A DNA stretch of 64,000 nt from Bacillus sp. EB01 (GCF_000613125.1 NZ_HG964497.1:4022372-4086371), one strand, 5' to 3'. Positions 18,008 to 27,464 are shown, counted from the stretch's first letter. The notes: generated from the sequence alone by a model not told the origin. Numbers and translations: made by a program.

Positions 18008-19772
18008 GGCGGAACACCTCCCATTCGGCAAGCAGTAGTATGAGAGCGATCATCGCTAGCCACAGCCATACTGTCCCGTTTTCTTTGTCTACTGTCTGCT
18101 CCAGTTTAGATAAACCTGTCTCGTTTAGTACGAATGATTTCTCAAAGCCGGGCTCTTTTTCACGGTCATCGAGGATGACTGAAAAATAATGAATGGACTC
18201 ACCGTCTGAAGCCTGGTAAACGCCAGGTTCATAAGGGGCTTTAAAGTTTTCTTTTTCCAATGTGAAACTGCCAAGATTCTTTCCTTCTTCATTAAACAAT
18301 TCCAAAGGTTTTCCTGCTGTATCAATATTCAGCCATTTTTCTTCACCAGGCTGGAAGTTTCCGAGAAAACCCGACTGGCGTGACAACCATTGATAGCTGT
18401 TATAAAGGAAAATTGGAAATCCAGGCTGAAGCGGCCAATCGCTTTTTTCAATTGCAAAATTGACTATGACGGCTGGCTGCGCATTCATCCTTCCTGATTG
18501 TATCAACGGATGTCCTCCACTTTCGGCAATCGTTTCAAATGTGCCCTGTAAAGGCTGTACAGCTTGATGAATATATGTCTTTTCAAATGCGGTGTATTCC
18601 AGGATCGGTGAGGCCGATCCCTTTGGGCGCTCGTTTATTTCAATCGTTTTTTTTGCATCTTTGTTGATTATCAGAATCGGCCCTTCAGGAAGGTTTTCGG
18701 GGACTTGCCCCTCAACAAGGAATAGGCCATCCTGGTCTGCAGTCGCAAGGCTATTATCATCAAGCTGAATGCTTTTAATTCCAATTGATTGCAGCCCCCT
18801 TATCAAAAAGGGATTCACATCTCCAACAGCATAGACAGGAGGGTCTGCGGGTGAAAGAACAGTCGAGGCGCTATTATCCGCACTGTAGCCATCAGCGGCA
18901 AGAACCTCAGCATGATAATAACGGCCATCAGGGAGGCTCGGTATATCGAGGATTTCCTGGCTATTGGGGGGCAGGGTCAGCATCCTTTCAAAAACGGCCT
19001 TCCCTTTGTCGTCCATTATCCGGAAATTCGTGCTCACTTCCTCTTTCCCCTGGTTTTCAACAACCGCAATCGCAGTGACTTTTCCACCTGAACGTGATGC
19101 TCCAAACGACATAAGGGAAAGGTTATCCAGTTCCTCACCAAGATTATGTACTTCAACCGGCTGCTTGCCCGCAAGAGATTCTATTGAATCCTCTGTCACT
19201 TTATCCGAAAAAATATGGATTACTCCCCCAGTTCCGGAGGACAACGAAACCGCTAGTTTAACAGAATCTGTTATATTTTCATGCCCATAGATCAGATGAA
19301 GAGACTCGATTGCAGCCTTAATTGCCCCGGGTTCATCTTCCTTATTCAATACGATTTCCGGCTCTTCATCCGCCAGGATAATTGTCACCTGCTGGCTGTC
19401 CAGGCGGCTGGCCATATCAAGGATTTCTTCCTTCGCACTCGCAAACAGTGGTTTTCCGCCTTTTTCAGCGGACATCGTAGAGGAAGGGTCCACAATAAAA
19501 ACAAGATGCTCCCCTGCCAATCCGGAGCTGAACAAGAGAGGCTTGACAAGCGCAAACATCAACAGAGCGAGCGCGGCGATTTGCAGCCAGAATAAGAGAT
19601 TATGCTGCAGCTTCTTCAGCCACGGCGACGCCTGCCATTCGTTCATCGCCTCAACCCATAAAAGGTTTGAAGGGTTGATGATAGAGTGATATTGTTTGCG
19701 GAAAAAATAGAGCAGGACAACACCTGCAATCAGGATAGCCAGAAAAAAATAGAATGGATTGGCAAAGTGCAT
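17991..19772 (-). CDS. BatA-type VWA membrane protein
   Basis: The N-terminus has the BatA signature layout: a first transmembrane helix (about 7-24), a cytoplasmic stretch, a second helix (about 58-78), then a VWA-like domain beginning EHLVFIVDPSSTMS (Asp95). The metal site is altered (DPSST instead of DxSxS). The remaining ectodomain is beta-rich and ends in a C-terminal helix (about 570-588). Length 593 residues. GAGGTGAT precedes the ATG. It lies 11 nt after the DUF58 gene and overlaps the next gene. Similar to the Bat and CoxE/MoxR-associated proteins of other bacteria; role unknown here. Confidence 0.85.
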   Translation of the reverse strand: MHFANPFYFFLAILIAGVVLLYFFRKQYHSIINPSNLLWVEAMNEWQASPWLKKLQHNLLFWLQIAALALLMFALVKPLLFSSGLAGEHLVFIVDPSSTMSAEKGGKPLFASAKEEILDMASRLDSQQVTIILADEEPEIVLNKEDEPGAIKAAIESLHLIYGHENITDSVKLAVSLSSGTGGVIHIFSDKVTEDSIESLAGKQPVEVHNLGEELDNLSLMSFGASRSGGKVTAIAVVENQGKEEVSTNFRIMDDKGKAVFERMLTLPPNSQEILDIPSLPDGRYYHAEVLAADGYSADNSASTVLSPADPPVYAVGDVNPFLIRGLQSIGIKSIQLDDNSLATADQDGLFLVEGQVPENLPEGPILIINKDAKKTIEINERPKGSASPILEYTAFEKTYIHQAVQPLQGTFETIAESGGHPLIQSGRMNAQPAVIVNFAIEKSDWPLQPGFPIFLYNSYQWLSRQSGFLGNFQPGEEKWLNIDTAGKPLELFNEEGKNLGSFTLEKENFKAPYEPGVYQASDGESIHYFSVILDDREKEPGFEKSFVLNETGLSKLEQTVDKENGTVWLWLAMIALILLLAEWEVFRRGLGN

Positions 19773-19783
19773 ATCTTATCACC

Positions 19784-20653
19784 TCATTCCAGTACTTTTT
19801 TTGCTGTACATTTATGAAACAAGAAGTTCTGCAAATCATGAGAATCTGAAACGGGCACATATGTAAAACCAAACTTCCGGCAGAGCGATTCAAGGGCTTC
19901 ATTATGTTTCGCAAGCCGGCTCTGGTACAACTTGACGACGGTTTCCTGCATCGTTACATTGACGGTTGTTCCCGTTTCACTATCTACAAGCTGTATATCT
20001 CCTTCCATTTGCGGTTCTATTTCAGTCTGGGAGAGAACCTGGATGAACTTTACTTCGATTCTTGCTGCGGCAAACTTGCGAAATAATCCTTCAAATGCGG
20101 AAAGTGATTCCAGCCCATCTGAAATCAGAATGGCAGCCTGGATGCTTTTCAAGCTTTCCTTGCTAATTAGTTCAGAGAAACCACCAGAGATTGTAGAACT
20201 TTTAAGTGCGAGGACACTCGCATATACGCTTTTGGCGTAAATGGTCCCCTTCCTGGCAATTTTACCGAACGAATTTGCTGCAACAGGATAGAAGGTCAGC
20301 CTGTCCTCTCCATTTAAAACAATGAAGCTCAGCGCAGCGGCAATTTCCCTTGCCCGCTGCCATTTTGATTCAATCGTCTGCATTGAAGGAGTCCCATCAA
20401 GGAAAATAGCGGCATGAATTTCCTGCTCATCAAGGAATCTCTTAATATAGTGCTTGCCGGTTCGCCCATAAATATTCCAATCAATCAACCTGATATCATC
20501 TCCCGGCTGATAGGAACGAAAATCCGAGAATTCCAGAGAAGCGCCTGCTTTTCCAGACCTTCTTGCCCCTTTTTGGACACTGCGTCTCCTAGTTTTCACA
20601 AAAAGGCGTTTTTGCTGGAGCCTTGAAAGCACAACTATACCGGCTGCTTTCAT
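19784..20653 (-). CDS. DUF58 domain protein
   Basis: The DUF58 motif FRSYQPGDDIRLIDWNIYGRTGKHYIKRF (written here as overlapping parts FRSYQPGDD, RLIDWN and KRF) lies at about 45-73 and is followed by a VWA-like strand AAIFLDGTPSM with Asp86. DUF58 proteins sit beside moxR genes across bacteria; B. subtilis has a comparable yeaC-yeaD pair elsewhere. No transmembrane helix is obvious. The start overlaps the moxR stop by 4 nt, so the pair is translationally coupled. Confidence 0.9.
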   Translation of the reverse strand: MKAAGIVVLSRLQQKRLFVKTRRRSVQKGARRSGKAGASLEFSDFRSYQPGDDIRLIDWNIYGRTGKHYIKRFLDEQEIHAAIFLDGTPSMQTIESKWQRAREIAAALSFIVLNGEDRLTFYPVAANSFGKIARKGTIYAKSVYASVLALKSSTISGGFSELISKESLKSIQAAILISDGLESLSAFEGLFRKFAAARIEVKFIQVLSQTEIEPQMEGDIQLVDSETGTTVNVTMQETVVKLYQSRLAKHNEALESLCRKFGFTYVPVSDSHDLQNFLFHKCTAKKVLE

Positions 20654-21657
20654 CTTTCTGAAGCACCTTTCACGGCAGAATCAACAATATCCTTAATGAT
20701 CTCATCAGCAGTGATTCCGCTTGCTTCTCCTTCGAAATTCATAAACATCCTATGACGCAGTGCTGGTGCAGCTACCTGCTTTAAATCACCAATAGAGACA
20801 TGATATCGCCCCGCCATAAATGCCCTTGACTTAGCAAGCTGGATGATACTTTGCAGGCCGCGGGGTCCGCTTCCGTATTGGATAAAGTTTTTTACTGCTT
20901 CTGGTCCACCTTCTTTTCCCGGATGGGTAAGTGTAACAATTGAAACGGCTAAATCCAGCATATCTTCGGAAACAAGAATTTCCTTTGTTAAACGTTGCAG
21001 CAGAACAACGTCCCCAGATCCGAGAATTTTTTCAAGATGTGGCGTTTCAATTCCAGTCGTTCTCCGGGCAATTTCCTTCAATTCATCGCCTGAAGGATAA
21101 TTCACGTTAATTTTGCAAATAAACCGGTCCATCTGGGCTTCAGGAAGTGGATACGTCCCTTCCATATCAATCGGATTCTGAGTCGCAAGTACAAAGAACG
21201 GCGTTTCCATTTGCTTCGTTTCGCCCATAACCGTCACTGTCTTTTCGCCCATCGCTTCCAGCAAGGCACTTTGTGTTTTAGGTGTTGCCCTGTTGATCTC
21301 ATCGGCAAGTACAATGTTTGAAAAAATAGGGCCTTTATGAAAGGTGAATTCCTGTCTGCCGTCTTCCCCAGGCTGAAGCAGCATCGTACCTGTAATATCG
21401 GATGGCATTAAATCAGGTGTAAATTGAACCCGAGAAAAAGATAGATCCATACAGTCTGCGATTGTCCTAATCAGCATTGTTTTGCCGAGGCCGGGCAGAC
21501 CCTCAAGAAGAGAATGTCCGCCAGAAAGGATGCTCCAAAGCACCTGTTCGATGACATCTTCCTGTCCAACGATAAACTTCTTTATTTCCTCCTTAACAGC
21601 CTTCAGCTTTTCGCCGGCCTGAACAAATTGAGTTTCCTTGTCCTTTATTGCATCCAT
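20650..21657 (-). CDS. MoxR family AAA+ ATPase
   Basis: Chaperone-like AAA+ ATPase of the MoxR group. Walker A GLPGLGKTM (about 53-61), Walker B VLADEINRATPKTQ, sensor-1 VLATQNPID and a C-terminal lid domain with GSGPRGLQSII are all present. Length 335 residues. It lies 4 nt after the upstream gene and overlaps the DUF58 gene. MoxR ATPases act with VWA proteins to remodel or insert cofactors into other complexes; the likely partners are the two VWA proteins downstream. Confidence 0.95.
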   Translation of the reverse strand: MDAIKDKETQFVQAGEKLKAVKEEIKKFIVGQEDVIEQVLWSILSGGHSLLEGLPGLGKTMLIRTIADCMDLSFSRVQFTPDLMPSDITGTMLLQPGEDGRQEFTFHKGPIFSNIVLADEINRATPKTQSALLEAMGEKTVTVMGETKQMETPFFVLATQNPIDMEGTYPLPEAQMDRFICKINVNYPSGDELKEIARRTTGIETPHLEKILGSGDVVLLQRLTKEILVSEDMLDLAVSIVTLTHPGKEGGPEAVKNFIQYGSGPRGLQSIIQLAKSRAFMAGRYHVSIGDLKQVAAPALRHRMFMNFEGEASGITADEIIKDIVDSAVKGASER

Positions 21658-21661
21658 GCAA

Positions 21662-23251
21662 TCACTCCTTGTTCGGATCTAATTCAGAAAAATAATTCTT
21701 AACGATTGTTTCAAGGCCTCCGGGCAAATTCATCCTGTCCGTGCTAGTTCGATAGGAATTCGCATAGCTGCCGTATACCTCCTCATACGGCTTGATCGTT
21801 CCGCGGAGGATTGGCCCATCGCTTTCATACTGTGCTCCCGGCGACCCGTTCCCTAGGGAGCCTGTATCGGTTTCTATATTTGTTTTACCGCCAACGTGCT
21901 CAGGTATGGTCAAAAAGTCTCTCGAGCCCTGGCCAAGTCCCGCGCCCGAACCCGTTCCATTTCCACCATTTCCATTACCAGCCCCCGTTCCGCTGCCATT
22001 GCCACTGCCGCTACCCTGGCCGCTTCCAGAACCATTCCCTTGACCGGCGCCATTACCTTGGCCGCTTCCAGAACTCGTCCCCTGTCCATTTCCCTGCCCT
22101 TCCCCTTGTGATGATCCCTCACCAGGCTGTTGTCCACCGCTTCCTGAATTCTGTCCGGCTGGCGTTTGTCCGGGCTGGGAACCGGAAGATGGGCTCAATG
22201 CAATTTGCCCTGGCGGGATGCCGTTATCCTTCATTAATCCCTGCATGGTCTGGGCTTGCTTATTCAAAGCAGTTTGAGCCGAAGCAAGCTGATTCAAGGT
22301 AGTTTGAGAATCCAAAGCGTCTTTTAGTTTTTCTTTAAGTTGGGCAAGCTCCTGCTCGGACATTTTCCCTTCCTTGCCTGAAAGCTCCGCAAGTGCCTGT
22401 TTCTGATTACTTGTCAGTTCGCTGCGCTTTTGATTGAGCCTGTTAAGTTCCTCGGTCGCCTTTTCTATTTCTTTTTGGTTAAGGGCTGAAGCAAGCTGGT
22501 CAAGTCCTGCTTTTTTAAGGTTATCCTTAATCCGCGCCATTTCAGCAGCCTTTTCTTTTTCCTTAAATTCTTTCAATGCAAGCTCTTTTTTCTTGTTTTC
22601 AAGGGCTCTCAGCGCCTCGTCTGGAGTCTTGGCCTTTGCAAGCTCTTTTTTCAATTCCTCGAGCGCCTTCTTAGTCTTGGGATTCTTCTCGCTGACGATT
22701 TTCTTATCAAGCTCTTTTTCCGCTTTATTTAGCACTTTCCTTGCTGCTTCCTGCTTGCCAGCCTGGTCCATTTTATCGCTGGGAAGCTGGTTGGCGGCAT
22801 AAGCAAAACCCAAAAATAATAATCCTACTAACATCCACTTGCTTACTCTATATTTCTTTTTCCGGCTTACGGCATGCTCGTGGACTCTCTTCATCCAGCC
22901 AATACTTTCAGCGAGCTGCAATCGATGCAGGAGCCCCTCTTCCTTGTAAAAAGCGAAAGCAGCAGAGACCCGGTCTTCTGGGACGAAGGAGTTATATACG
23001 AGAACAGCTTCCTTCCATCCCGGCCAGCCCTGCCAAACCCAGACAGCTGAAGCAATGAAAGCTAAAATAAATGACCACATGGCAAACTGATTGTAATAAG
23101 GGAAAACAATCAACCGCGCCAATATGTAAACGATCATTGCTAACCCCGCCCCGGCTATAAAGCCATACTGAAGTCCAAACAGTGCGCGGCCTAATCGGAG
23201 CTGACGCCTGATTGGAGACAAGAGGTTTAAGAATTGCTGTTTATCCTCCAC
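21662..23251 (-). CDS. Membrane protein with coiled coil and Gly-rich tract
   Basis: Three predicted transmembrane helices (about 30-50, 57-74 and 139-154) are followed by a long charged coiled coil (about 160-345), then a striking low-complexity tract (about 356-443) made almost only of Gly, Ser, Gln and Asn, and a short folded tail. The tail has EEVYGSYANSY and LPGGLETIVKNYFSEL, which looks like the end of the DUF4175-type proteins that accompany moxR-VWA clusters. Starts with GTG after AAGGGA. Length 529 residues. I do not know its function. Confidence 0.8.
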   Translation of the reverse strand: MEDKQQFLNLLSPIRRQLRLGRALFGLQYGFIAGAGLAMIVYILARLIVFPYYNQFAMWSFILAFIASAVWVWQGWPGWKEAVLVYNSFVPEDRVSAAFAFYKEEGLLHRLQLAESIGWMKRVHEHAVSRKKKYRVSKWMLVGLLFLGFAYAANQLPSDKMDQAGKQEAARKVLNKAEKELDKKIVSEKNPKTKKALEELKKELAKAKTPDEALRALENKKKELALKEFKEKEKAAEMARIKDNLKKAGLDQLASALNQKEIEKATEELNRLNQKRSELTSNQKQALAELSGKEGKMSEQELAQLKEKLKDALDSQTTLNQLASAQTALNKQAQTMQGLMKDNGIPPGQIALSPSSGSQPGQTPAGQNSGSGGQQPGEGSSQGEGQGNGQGTSSGSGQGNGAGQGNGSGSGQGSGSGNGSGTGAGNGNGGNGTGSGAGLGQGSRDFLTIPEHVGGKTNIETDTGSLGNGSPGAQYESDGPILRGTIKPYEEVYGSYANSYRTSTDRMNLPGGLETIVKNYFSELDPNKE

Positions 23252-23269
23252 ATTTACCAGTCCCTTGCA

Positions 23270-24103
23270 TTATTTTTTCTTGCCCATGTTAGGCCGCAGC
23301 TTACGGATGGCAAGCAGCAATGCAGCACTCCCAAGAATGGTATACGAAATAAGCAGCGCCGCCCAAAGAGGGAATTCGATTCCTGTCTGTCGGTTTATTT
23401 CAGCAATAAACTCCGGTTCAAAAATGCCAAGCATGACAATGAACGGATTTAGCATCGCAAAAAGGTACGGGGTTGGCGACGAAGCTCCTGACATCGCACC
23501 GAATTGCATCGAAACGAGAAGCAGGAAAGCCGTACCTGCAGCAAAAAATAATGTAACTCCATAGGTAGAAATCATCGAAACAATTGTCTTCCGGATTAGT
23601 GTAGAGAACATGACTCCAAAACTGCCGAATATCAAAATCAGAAAAACATAATATCCTAGAACAAAAAGCACTTGTAGTGGTGAAATGCCCCCGAACAGGA
23701 AGACAATGCTGTAAATTGGCATACTGCCCACAATCATCAGAAGCAAAAAGGATACGGAAGAAACCAGCTTGCCGACAATGATTCCGGTTGACGTTTGAGT
23801 CGTTGTCAGCAGGATATTCAGCGTCTGCTTTTCCCTTTCCCCACTTATGACACCCGCTGTCAGCCCCGGAGTGATGAACAGGATCAGCCCGAGCTGGATA
23901 AACGAAAGGACCATGAACATCGTCCGGCTCTGGTCAGGCCGGAAAAAGCTTATTCCATAAGCCTGTGTTTCCATAAAGATATAGCCTATCGTTACAAGAC
24001 AAAGTGCCAATAGATAAAACATAAGGCCAAGGAAGCTTTTAAACGTTCGGAACCTAAGCTTAAATTCCTTGTTCATGACAGGATTGAGCAGAAGTTGCCT
24101 CAT
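23270..24103 (-). CDS. ABC-2 type transporter permease
   Basis: A 277-residue integral membrane protein with about six transmembrane helices and the ABC-2 family layout: a cytoplasmic N-terminus (NPVMNKEFKLRFR), a helix, then the GVISGEREKQTLNILLTT coupling segment. It overlaps the ATPase gene by 4 nt. Resembles the GldF/YtrC-type exporters in organisation. Substrate unknown. Confidence 0.9.
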   Translation of the reverse strand: MRQLLLNPVMNKEFKLRFRTFKSFLGLMFYLLALCLVTIGYIFMETQAYGISFFRPDQSRTMFMVLSFIQLGLILFITPGLTAGVISGEREKQTLNILLTTTQTSTGIIVGKLVSSVSFLLLMIVGSMPIYSIVFLFGGISPLQVLFVLGYYVFLILIFGSFGVMFSTLIRKTIVSMISTYGVTLFFAAGTAFLLLVSMQFGAMSGASSPTPYLFAMLNPFIVMLGIFEPEFIAEINRQTGIEFPLWAALLISYTILGSAALLLAIRKLRPNMGKKK

Positions 24104-25035
24104 GACAGCTCCACCCCCTTCGTGATTTCCATAAATACATCCTCCAGGTTGGATTCGGTTTCTGAAAAGCTGGTAAGCATTATCCCCGAGTCCACAGCCT
24201 TTTTCAAAAGATTGAATTGTTCCTCTTCGCTTCCGCTGAAAACAAATTGAAGCGAGTTCCCGTCTTCCCTTGTTTCGACACGGCTGACCTGATACTGGTC
24301 CTCAAAAAACGCCATTGACGTTTCAAGATTGCCCCATACTTTCGCAGTAATCAGCTTTTCACCCTTCAAACGAAGCTGGATTTCCGAAACGGAACCCTGT
24401 GCAACGAGCCTGCCCCGGTCAATGATGCCTATGCTATCGCACATTTCAGAAAGCTCTGGGAGGATATGCGACGATATCAGAATGGTTTTACCCATATTCT
24501 TTAATTCTTTTAAAATCTCCCTCATTTCAACCCTTGCACGCGGATCGAGGCCTGAAGCCGGTTCATCAAGGATTAAAACTTCAGGATCATGGATGAGTGA
24601 GCGGGCCAGGCATAGTCTTTGCTTCATCCCTCGAGAAAGGACATCAACATAGGAATCTGCTTTATGGGTAAGATTGACAAGTTCTAGCAGCTGCGGAATC
24701 AACTTTGCCCGTTCGGCAGCGGGAATTCCATAGCTTGAGCCGTAAAAATCGAGATATTCGATAGCCTTGAGCTGGTCATAGACCCCGAAAAAGTCAGGCA
24801 TATAGCCTAGCTGCCTGCGGACAGCCGCAGGGTCCGAGGCAATGTTATATCCGTTAATGTAAGCAGTGCCAGAAGTTGGCGCTAGAAGAGTCGCCAAAAT
24901 TGAAAAGGTTGTCGACTTTCCCGCCCCATTTGCACCGACAAAACCGAAGACCGTCCCTTTATCAATTGACAGGTTCAGGGAATCAAGGGCGGTGAACCTT
25001 CCGTATTTCTTCGTTAAATTTATGATTTCGATCAT
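24100..25035 (-). CDS. ABC transporter ATP-binding protein
   Basis: Complete ATPase domain: Walker A GANGAGKST (about 34-42), Q-loop, signature LSRGMKQR and Walker B VLILDEPASGLDP, then the H-loop SSHIL. A C-terminal extension (about 215-311) is typical of drug or lipid exporter ATPases of the CcmA/GldA type. Length 311 residues. Overlaps its neighbours by 4 nt on each side, so it is tightly coupled to the permease. Confidence 0.95.
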   Translation of the reverse strand: MIEIINLTKKYGRFTALDSLNLSIDKGTVFGFVGANGAGKSTTFSILATLLAPTSGTAYINGYNIASDPAAVRRQLGYMPDFFGVYDQLKAIEYLDFYGSSYGIPAAERAKLIPQLLELVNLTHKADSYVDVLSRGMKQRLCLARSLIHDPEVLILDEPASGLDPRARVEMREILKELKNMGKTILISSHILPELSEMCDSIGIIDRGRLVAQGSVSEIQLRLKGEKLITAKVWGNLETSMAFFEDQYQVSRVETREDGNSLQFVFSGSEEEQFNLLKKAVDSGIMLTSFSETESNLEDVFMEITKGVELS

Positions 25036-27410
25036 TTGCCTGCCTCCCCTTTCACTGTAACGGATGGCATCCTTACCGTCGGATCCTGCTGCTGACCCGT
25101 TTTTTCAAGCCTAAGGATGATTTCGCCCTTATCCGAAATAAACCTTGACGGATTATCAGTTAACTTCGATGTCAAATCCTTTAACTCCGAATATTTTTTC
25201 GAGGTATGGTCAAGTATCGACCATTTTGTCTCATTTGAGTACCAGGTGACATTTATTTCACTTATGGAGATTTTCTTTCCGATAAATTGATTTGGAAGAA
25301 TTAGAGAATAGTCATAGGTTCCGTTAGCAACCATCATGTCCCTTCCCTCCGGCATTTTGTCGAGGATTTCTCCCTCTACAGGAATTAGATTTTTCGTTAA
25401 AGCCTCTTCCTTTAAAGTGAAAGGCCCGTTCAGTTCAGCTTCAATGTCCGCCGCCTGGTAAATGAGTGACAAACTGTTGGTCGTTTTGCTTTTCCCAGGA
25501 ATTTCAACCTTCAGGACAGGTTGTTTCGTTATGCCATAGACAATTGGAAGGTTCTTGTTCGGTCCCTGATTATACAAGTACTCAATTGCCCCATATTCCA
25601 ATTTTTCTATTTTCATTTTATCGATATCATTGTTTTGCTGCGGGTTATAATAGCCGCTATTCGCAGGTGTCAGCGGTCCGGAAAGATATCCACTGGCTAT
25701 CTCCTTATCAACCTCAAGGGTTCCGCCTTTTTTTAATTGTCCCAGGTCAACCCGCTTGGATCCCGACCAAACATACATATTCTCAAAATCGTACGGGAAG
25801 TTATTTGCAATTGTTCCTTTCAGATTTTTACCATCATAGCGAAGACTGATGGCAAAATCGCCCTCCGCTTCCCTGACGGCAGGTCCGTATACCGTCCTCG
25901 TTGACCAATACTCCACATTCGGGAACGTATACTTATCTTCCTTTCGCCCTTCTTCAAAGACCGCGTAACGCTGGGGCGCGGACGACTGCATGGATGGGGA
26001 GCCTGGTATTGCATTGAATTCCCCGCTTGGGAATACCATTTCATAATCCCCGCTCGTATTCGATAGCAGTGAAACTGCCTCGACCCCCTGAAGAATGCCG
26101 CCCTCAGCCTTTAGGACGGAGAGCTGGTTCATCTGTGGTTTAGAAATACGATCCTTCGCGCCAATGCCAAAAATTACTGCCGAAATCAGGAGAGCGAAAG
26201 CAGGGACAATCCACCAAGCATGCTCTCGCTTATCAAATCTCTTTAACACCAGATAGAGTACCGGTGCCGCCAGCAATACATAGATAATCAGCATGAGTGT
26301 AATTTGCCCAACCGAAAAGTTCACGGATGGGAAATACTCATTTGTTTGTGCAAAATCCATATAATATTGTTCAAAAGGATTCATATATCCTTGATTGCTA
26401 TTAAAAGTAGATGGTGAACTTTGGCTAAGAATTGACGTGGTTAGCCACTCCCCATATCCCTTCCAAGAAGCTACAGGATTGTCCCCCAGCGAGAAAGCTG
26501 TTTGCCAGATTTCTCCGGAACCATAATCCTTTTTAACAAGAACAGGGACAGCTCCGCTTTTCTCGACAACTGTGGCTCCCTCCGAGACTTTACCGTGAAA
26601 AACTGGAACCTTTGCAAAACTTGCCCCCGGCTTAACGGCAGACTTAAGCTTGGTCAGGTTGGCTGCAGTTTCAGTTGATGGTATCATCGGCAGTTCGGTA
26701 AACAATTCTCCATACACCTGCTGGGCATCCGCCGCGCCTCCCACAATAAGTACTCCGCCATCTTTTGCCCAGCCGAGTATCGCTTGCTGCTGCAGCTCAT
26801 TTAGTCCTGAAAAAGGATAGCCATCAATAGCGAGAACATCCAAATTATCAAGGCCTATTTTATCTTCCGGGATAAAGTCGGGTTCAAAAATAAGCGAATC
26901 ATTGGCTGCCCCTGGCAGCGATTTAAGTTCCTTCAGCCTGTCCGGTTCCTCACTTAGGAGGCCAAGTATTTTCCAGGAGGGGTCAACATATTTAAGTGAA
27001 AGCTTCTTGGAACCAGTGAAGGATGTTTCCTTTCCATCTTGCCAATTTCCTTTGTAAAGGAAAATTTCCTGAACGTTTGGGCTACTGTACATCCCATCTT
27101 CAGAAATGCCCGGAATCGATACAATGTACTCTTTCTTGCCGCCCTTCGGAATATCTATATGGAGAACTTTTGATCCAGAAGAGCTGTAGGTTGGGTAAAA
27201 ATTGATTAATAAATCCCCTTTAAAATCGGTGCCTTTGTTTTCGACTGTCACTTTGACAGGAAAACCGTAACCGCTTTTTATTTTCCCATCAAAGCCTGCT
27301 TCCGTCCGAATTGTGATGCCACTATTCGCTGCAATAGCTGGTTGAGCAATACTGACGAGCAGAAAAAGCATCAAGAAAAGGGATACCCATTTTCTAATAT
27401 GTAATGCCAA
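25032..27410 (-). CDS. Exported membrane protein with two ectodomains (GldG-like position)
   Basis: A signal peptide (residues 1-28, cleavage near AIAA-N) precedes a beta-rich ectodomain; residues about 175-245 look like a glutamine-amidotransferase-like fold (DVLAIDGYPF, WAKDGGVLIVGG). Two transmembrane helices (about 369-389 and 399-417) flank a short basic loop (RFDKREH), and a second ectodomain fills the remainder, so both large parts lie outside the cell. Start is TTG with AGGGGGA 6 nt upstream. Length 792 residues. It is the first gene of the operon and directly precedes the ABC genes, the place held by auxiliary GldG-like components elsewhere. I do not recognise a precise family. Confidence 0.8.
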   Translation of the reverse strand: MALHIRKWVSLFLMLFLLVSIAQPAIAANSGITIRTEAGFDGKIKSGYGFPVKVTVENKGTDFKGDLLINFYPTYSSSGSKVLHIDIPKGGKKEYIVSIPGISEDGMYSSPNVQEIFLYKGNWQDGKETSFTGSKKLSLKYVDPSWKILGLLSEEPDRLKELKSLPGAANDSLIFEPDFIPEDKIGLDNLDVLAIDGYPFSGLNELQQQAILGWAKDGGVLIVGGAADAQQVYGELFTELPMIPSTETAANLTKLKSAVKPGASFAKVPVFHGKVSEGATVVEKSGAVPVLVKKDYGSGEIWQTAFSLGDNPVASWKGYGEWLTTSILSQSSPSTFNSNQGYMNPFEQYYMDFAQTNEYFPSVNFSVGQITLMLIIYVLLAAPVLYLVLKRFDKREHAWWIVPAFALLISAVIFGIGAKDRISKPQMNQLSVLKAEGGILQGVEAVSLLSNTSGDYEMVFPSGEFNAIPGSPSMQSSAPQRYAVFEEGRKEDKYTFPNVEYWSTRTVYGPAVREAEGDFAISLRYDGKNLKGTIANNFPYDFENMYVWSGSKRVDLGQLKKGGTLEVDKEIASGYLSGPLTPANSGYYNPQQNNDIDKMKIEKLEYGAIEYLYNQGPNKNLPIVYGITKQPVLKVEIPGKSKTTNSLSLIYQAADIEAELNGPFTLKEEALTKNLIPVEGEILDKMPEGRDMMVANGTYDYSLILPNQFIGKKISISEINVTWYSNETKWSILDHTSKKYSELKDLTSKLTDNPSRFISDKGEIILRLEKTGQQQDPTVRMPSVTVKGEAGK

Positions 27411-27429
27411 GATTATTCCCCCTATTTTT

Positions 27430-27464
27430 TCTTCATAAGATTAGACGTTTGCAAACGTCAAAAC
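27430..27464 (-). promoter_or_regulatory. Promoter of the accessory operon with perfect palindromic operator
   Basis: GACGTTTGCAAACGTC (27444-27459) is a perfect 16-bp palindrome. On the minus strand TTGACG (27461-27456-ish) overlaps its left arm and a TATGAA-like -10 follows at 17-18 nt, ending about 25 nt before the TTG start, so the palindrome covers -35 and spacer. A repressor bound here would block RNA polymerase. The regulator is not in the window. Confidence 0.5.

Noticed and set aside
21770-22150. Repetitive DNA as tandem repeat or CRISPR-like array
   Set aside because: It is the codon pattern of the Gly/Ser/Gln/Asn tract in a real protein, with no spacer structure.
15200-27410. Prophage or integrative element carrying the accessory operon
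   Set aside because: No integrase, attachment-site repeat, phage gene or obvious base-composition shift is seen; genes share the style of the neighbours.
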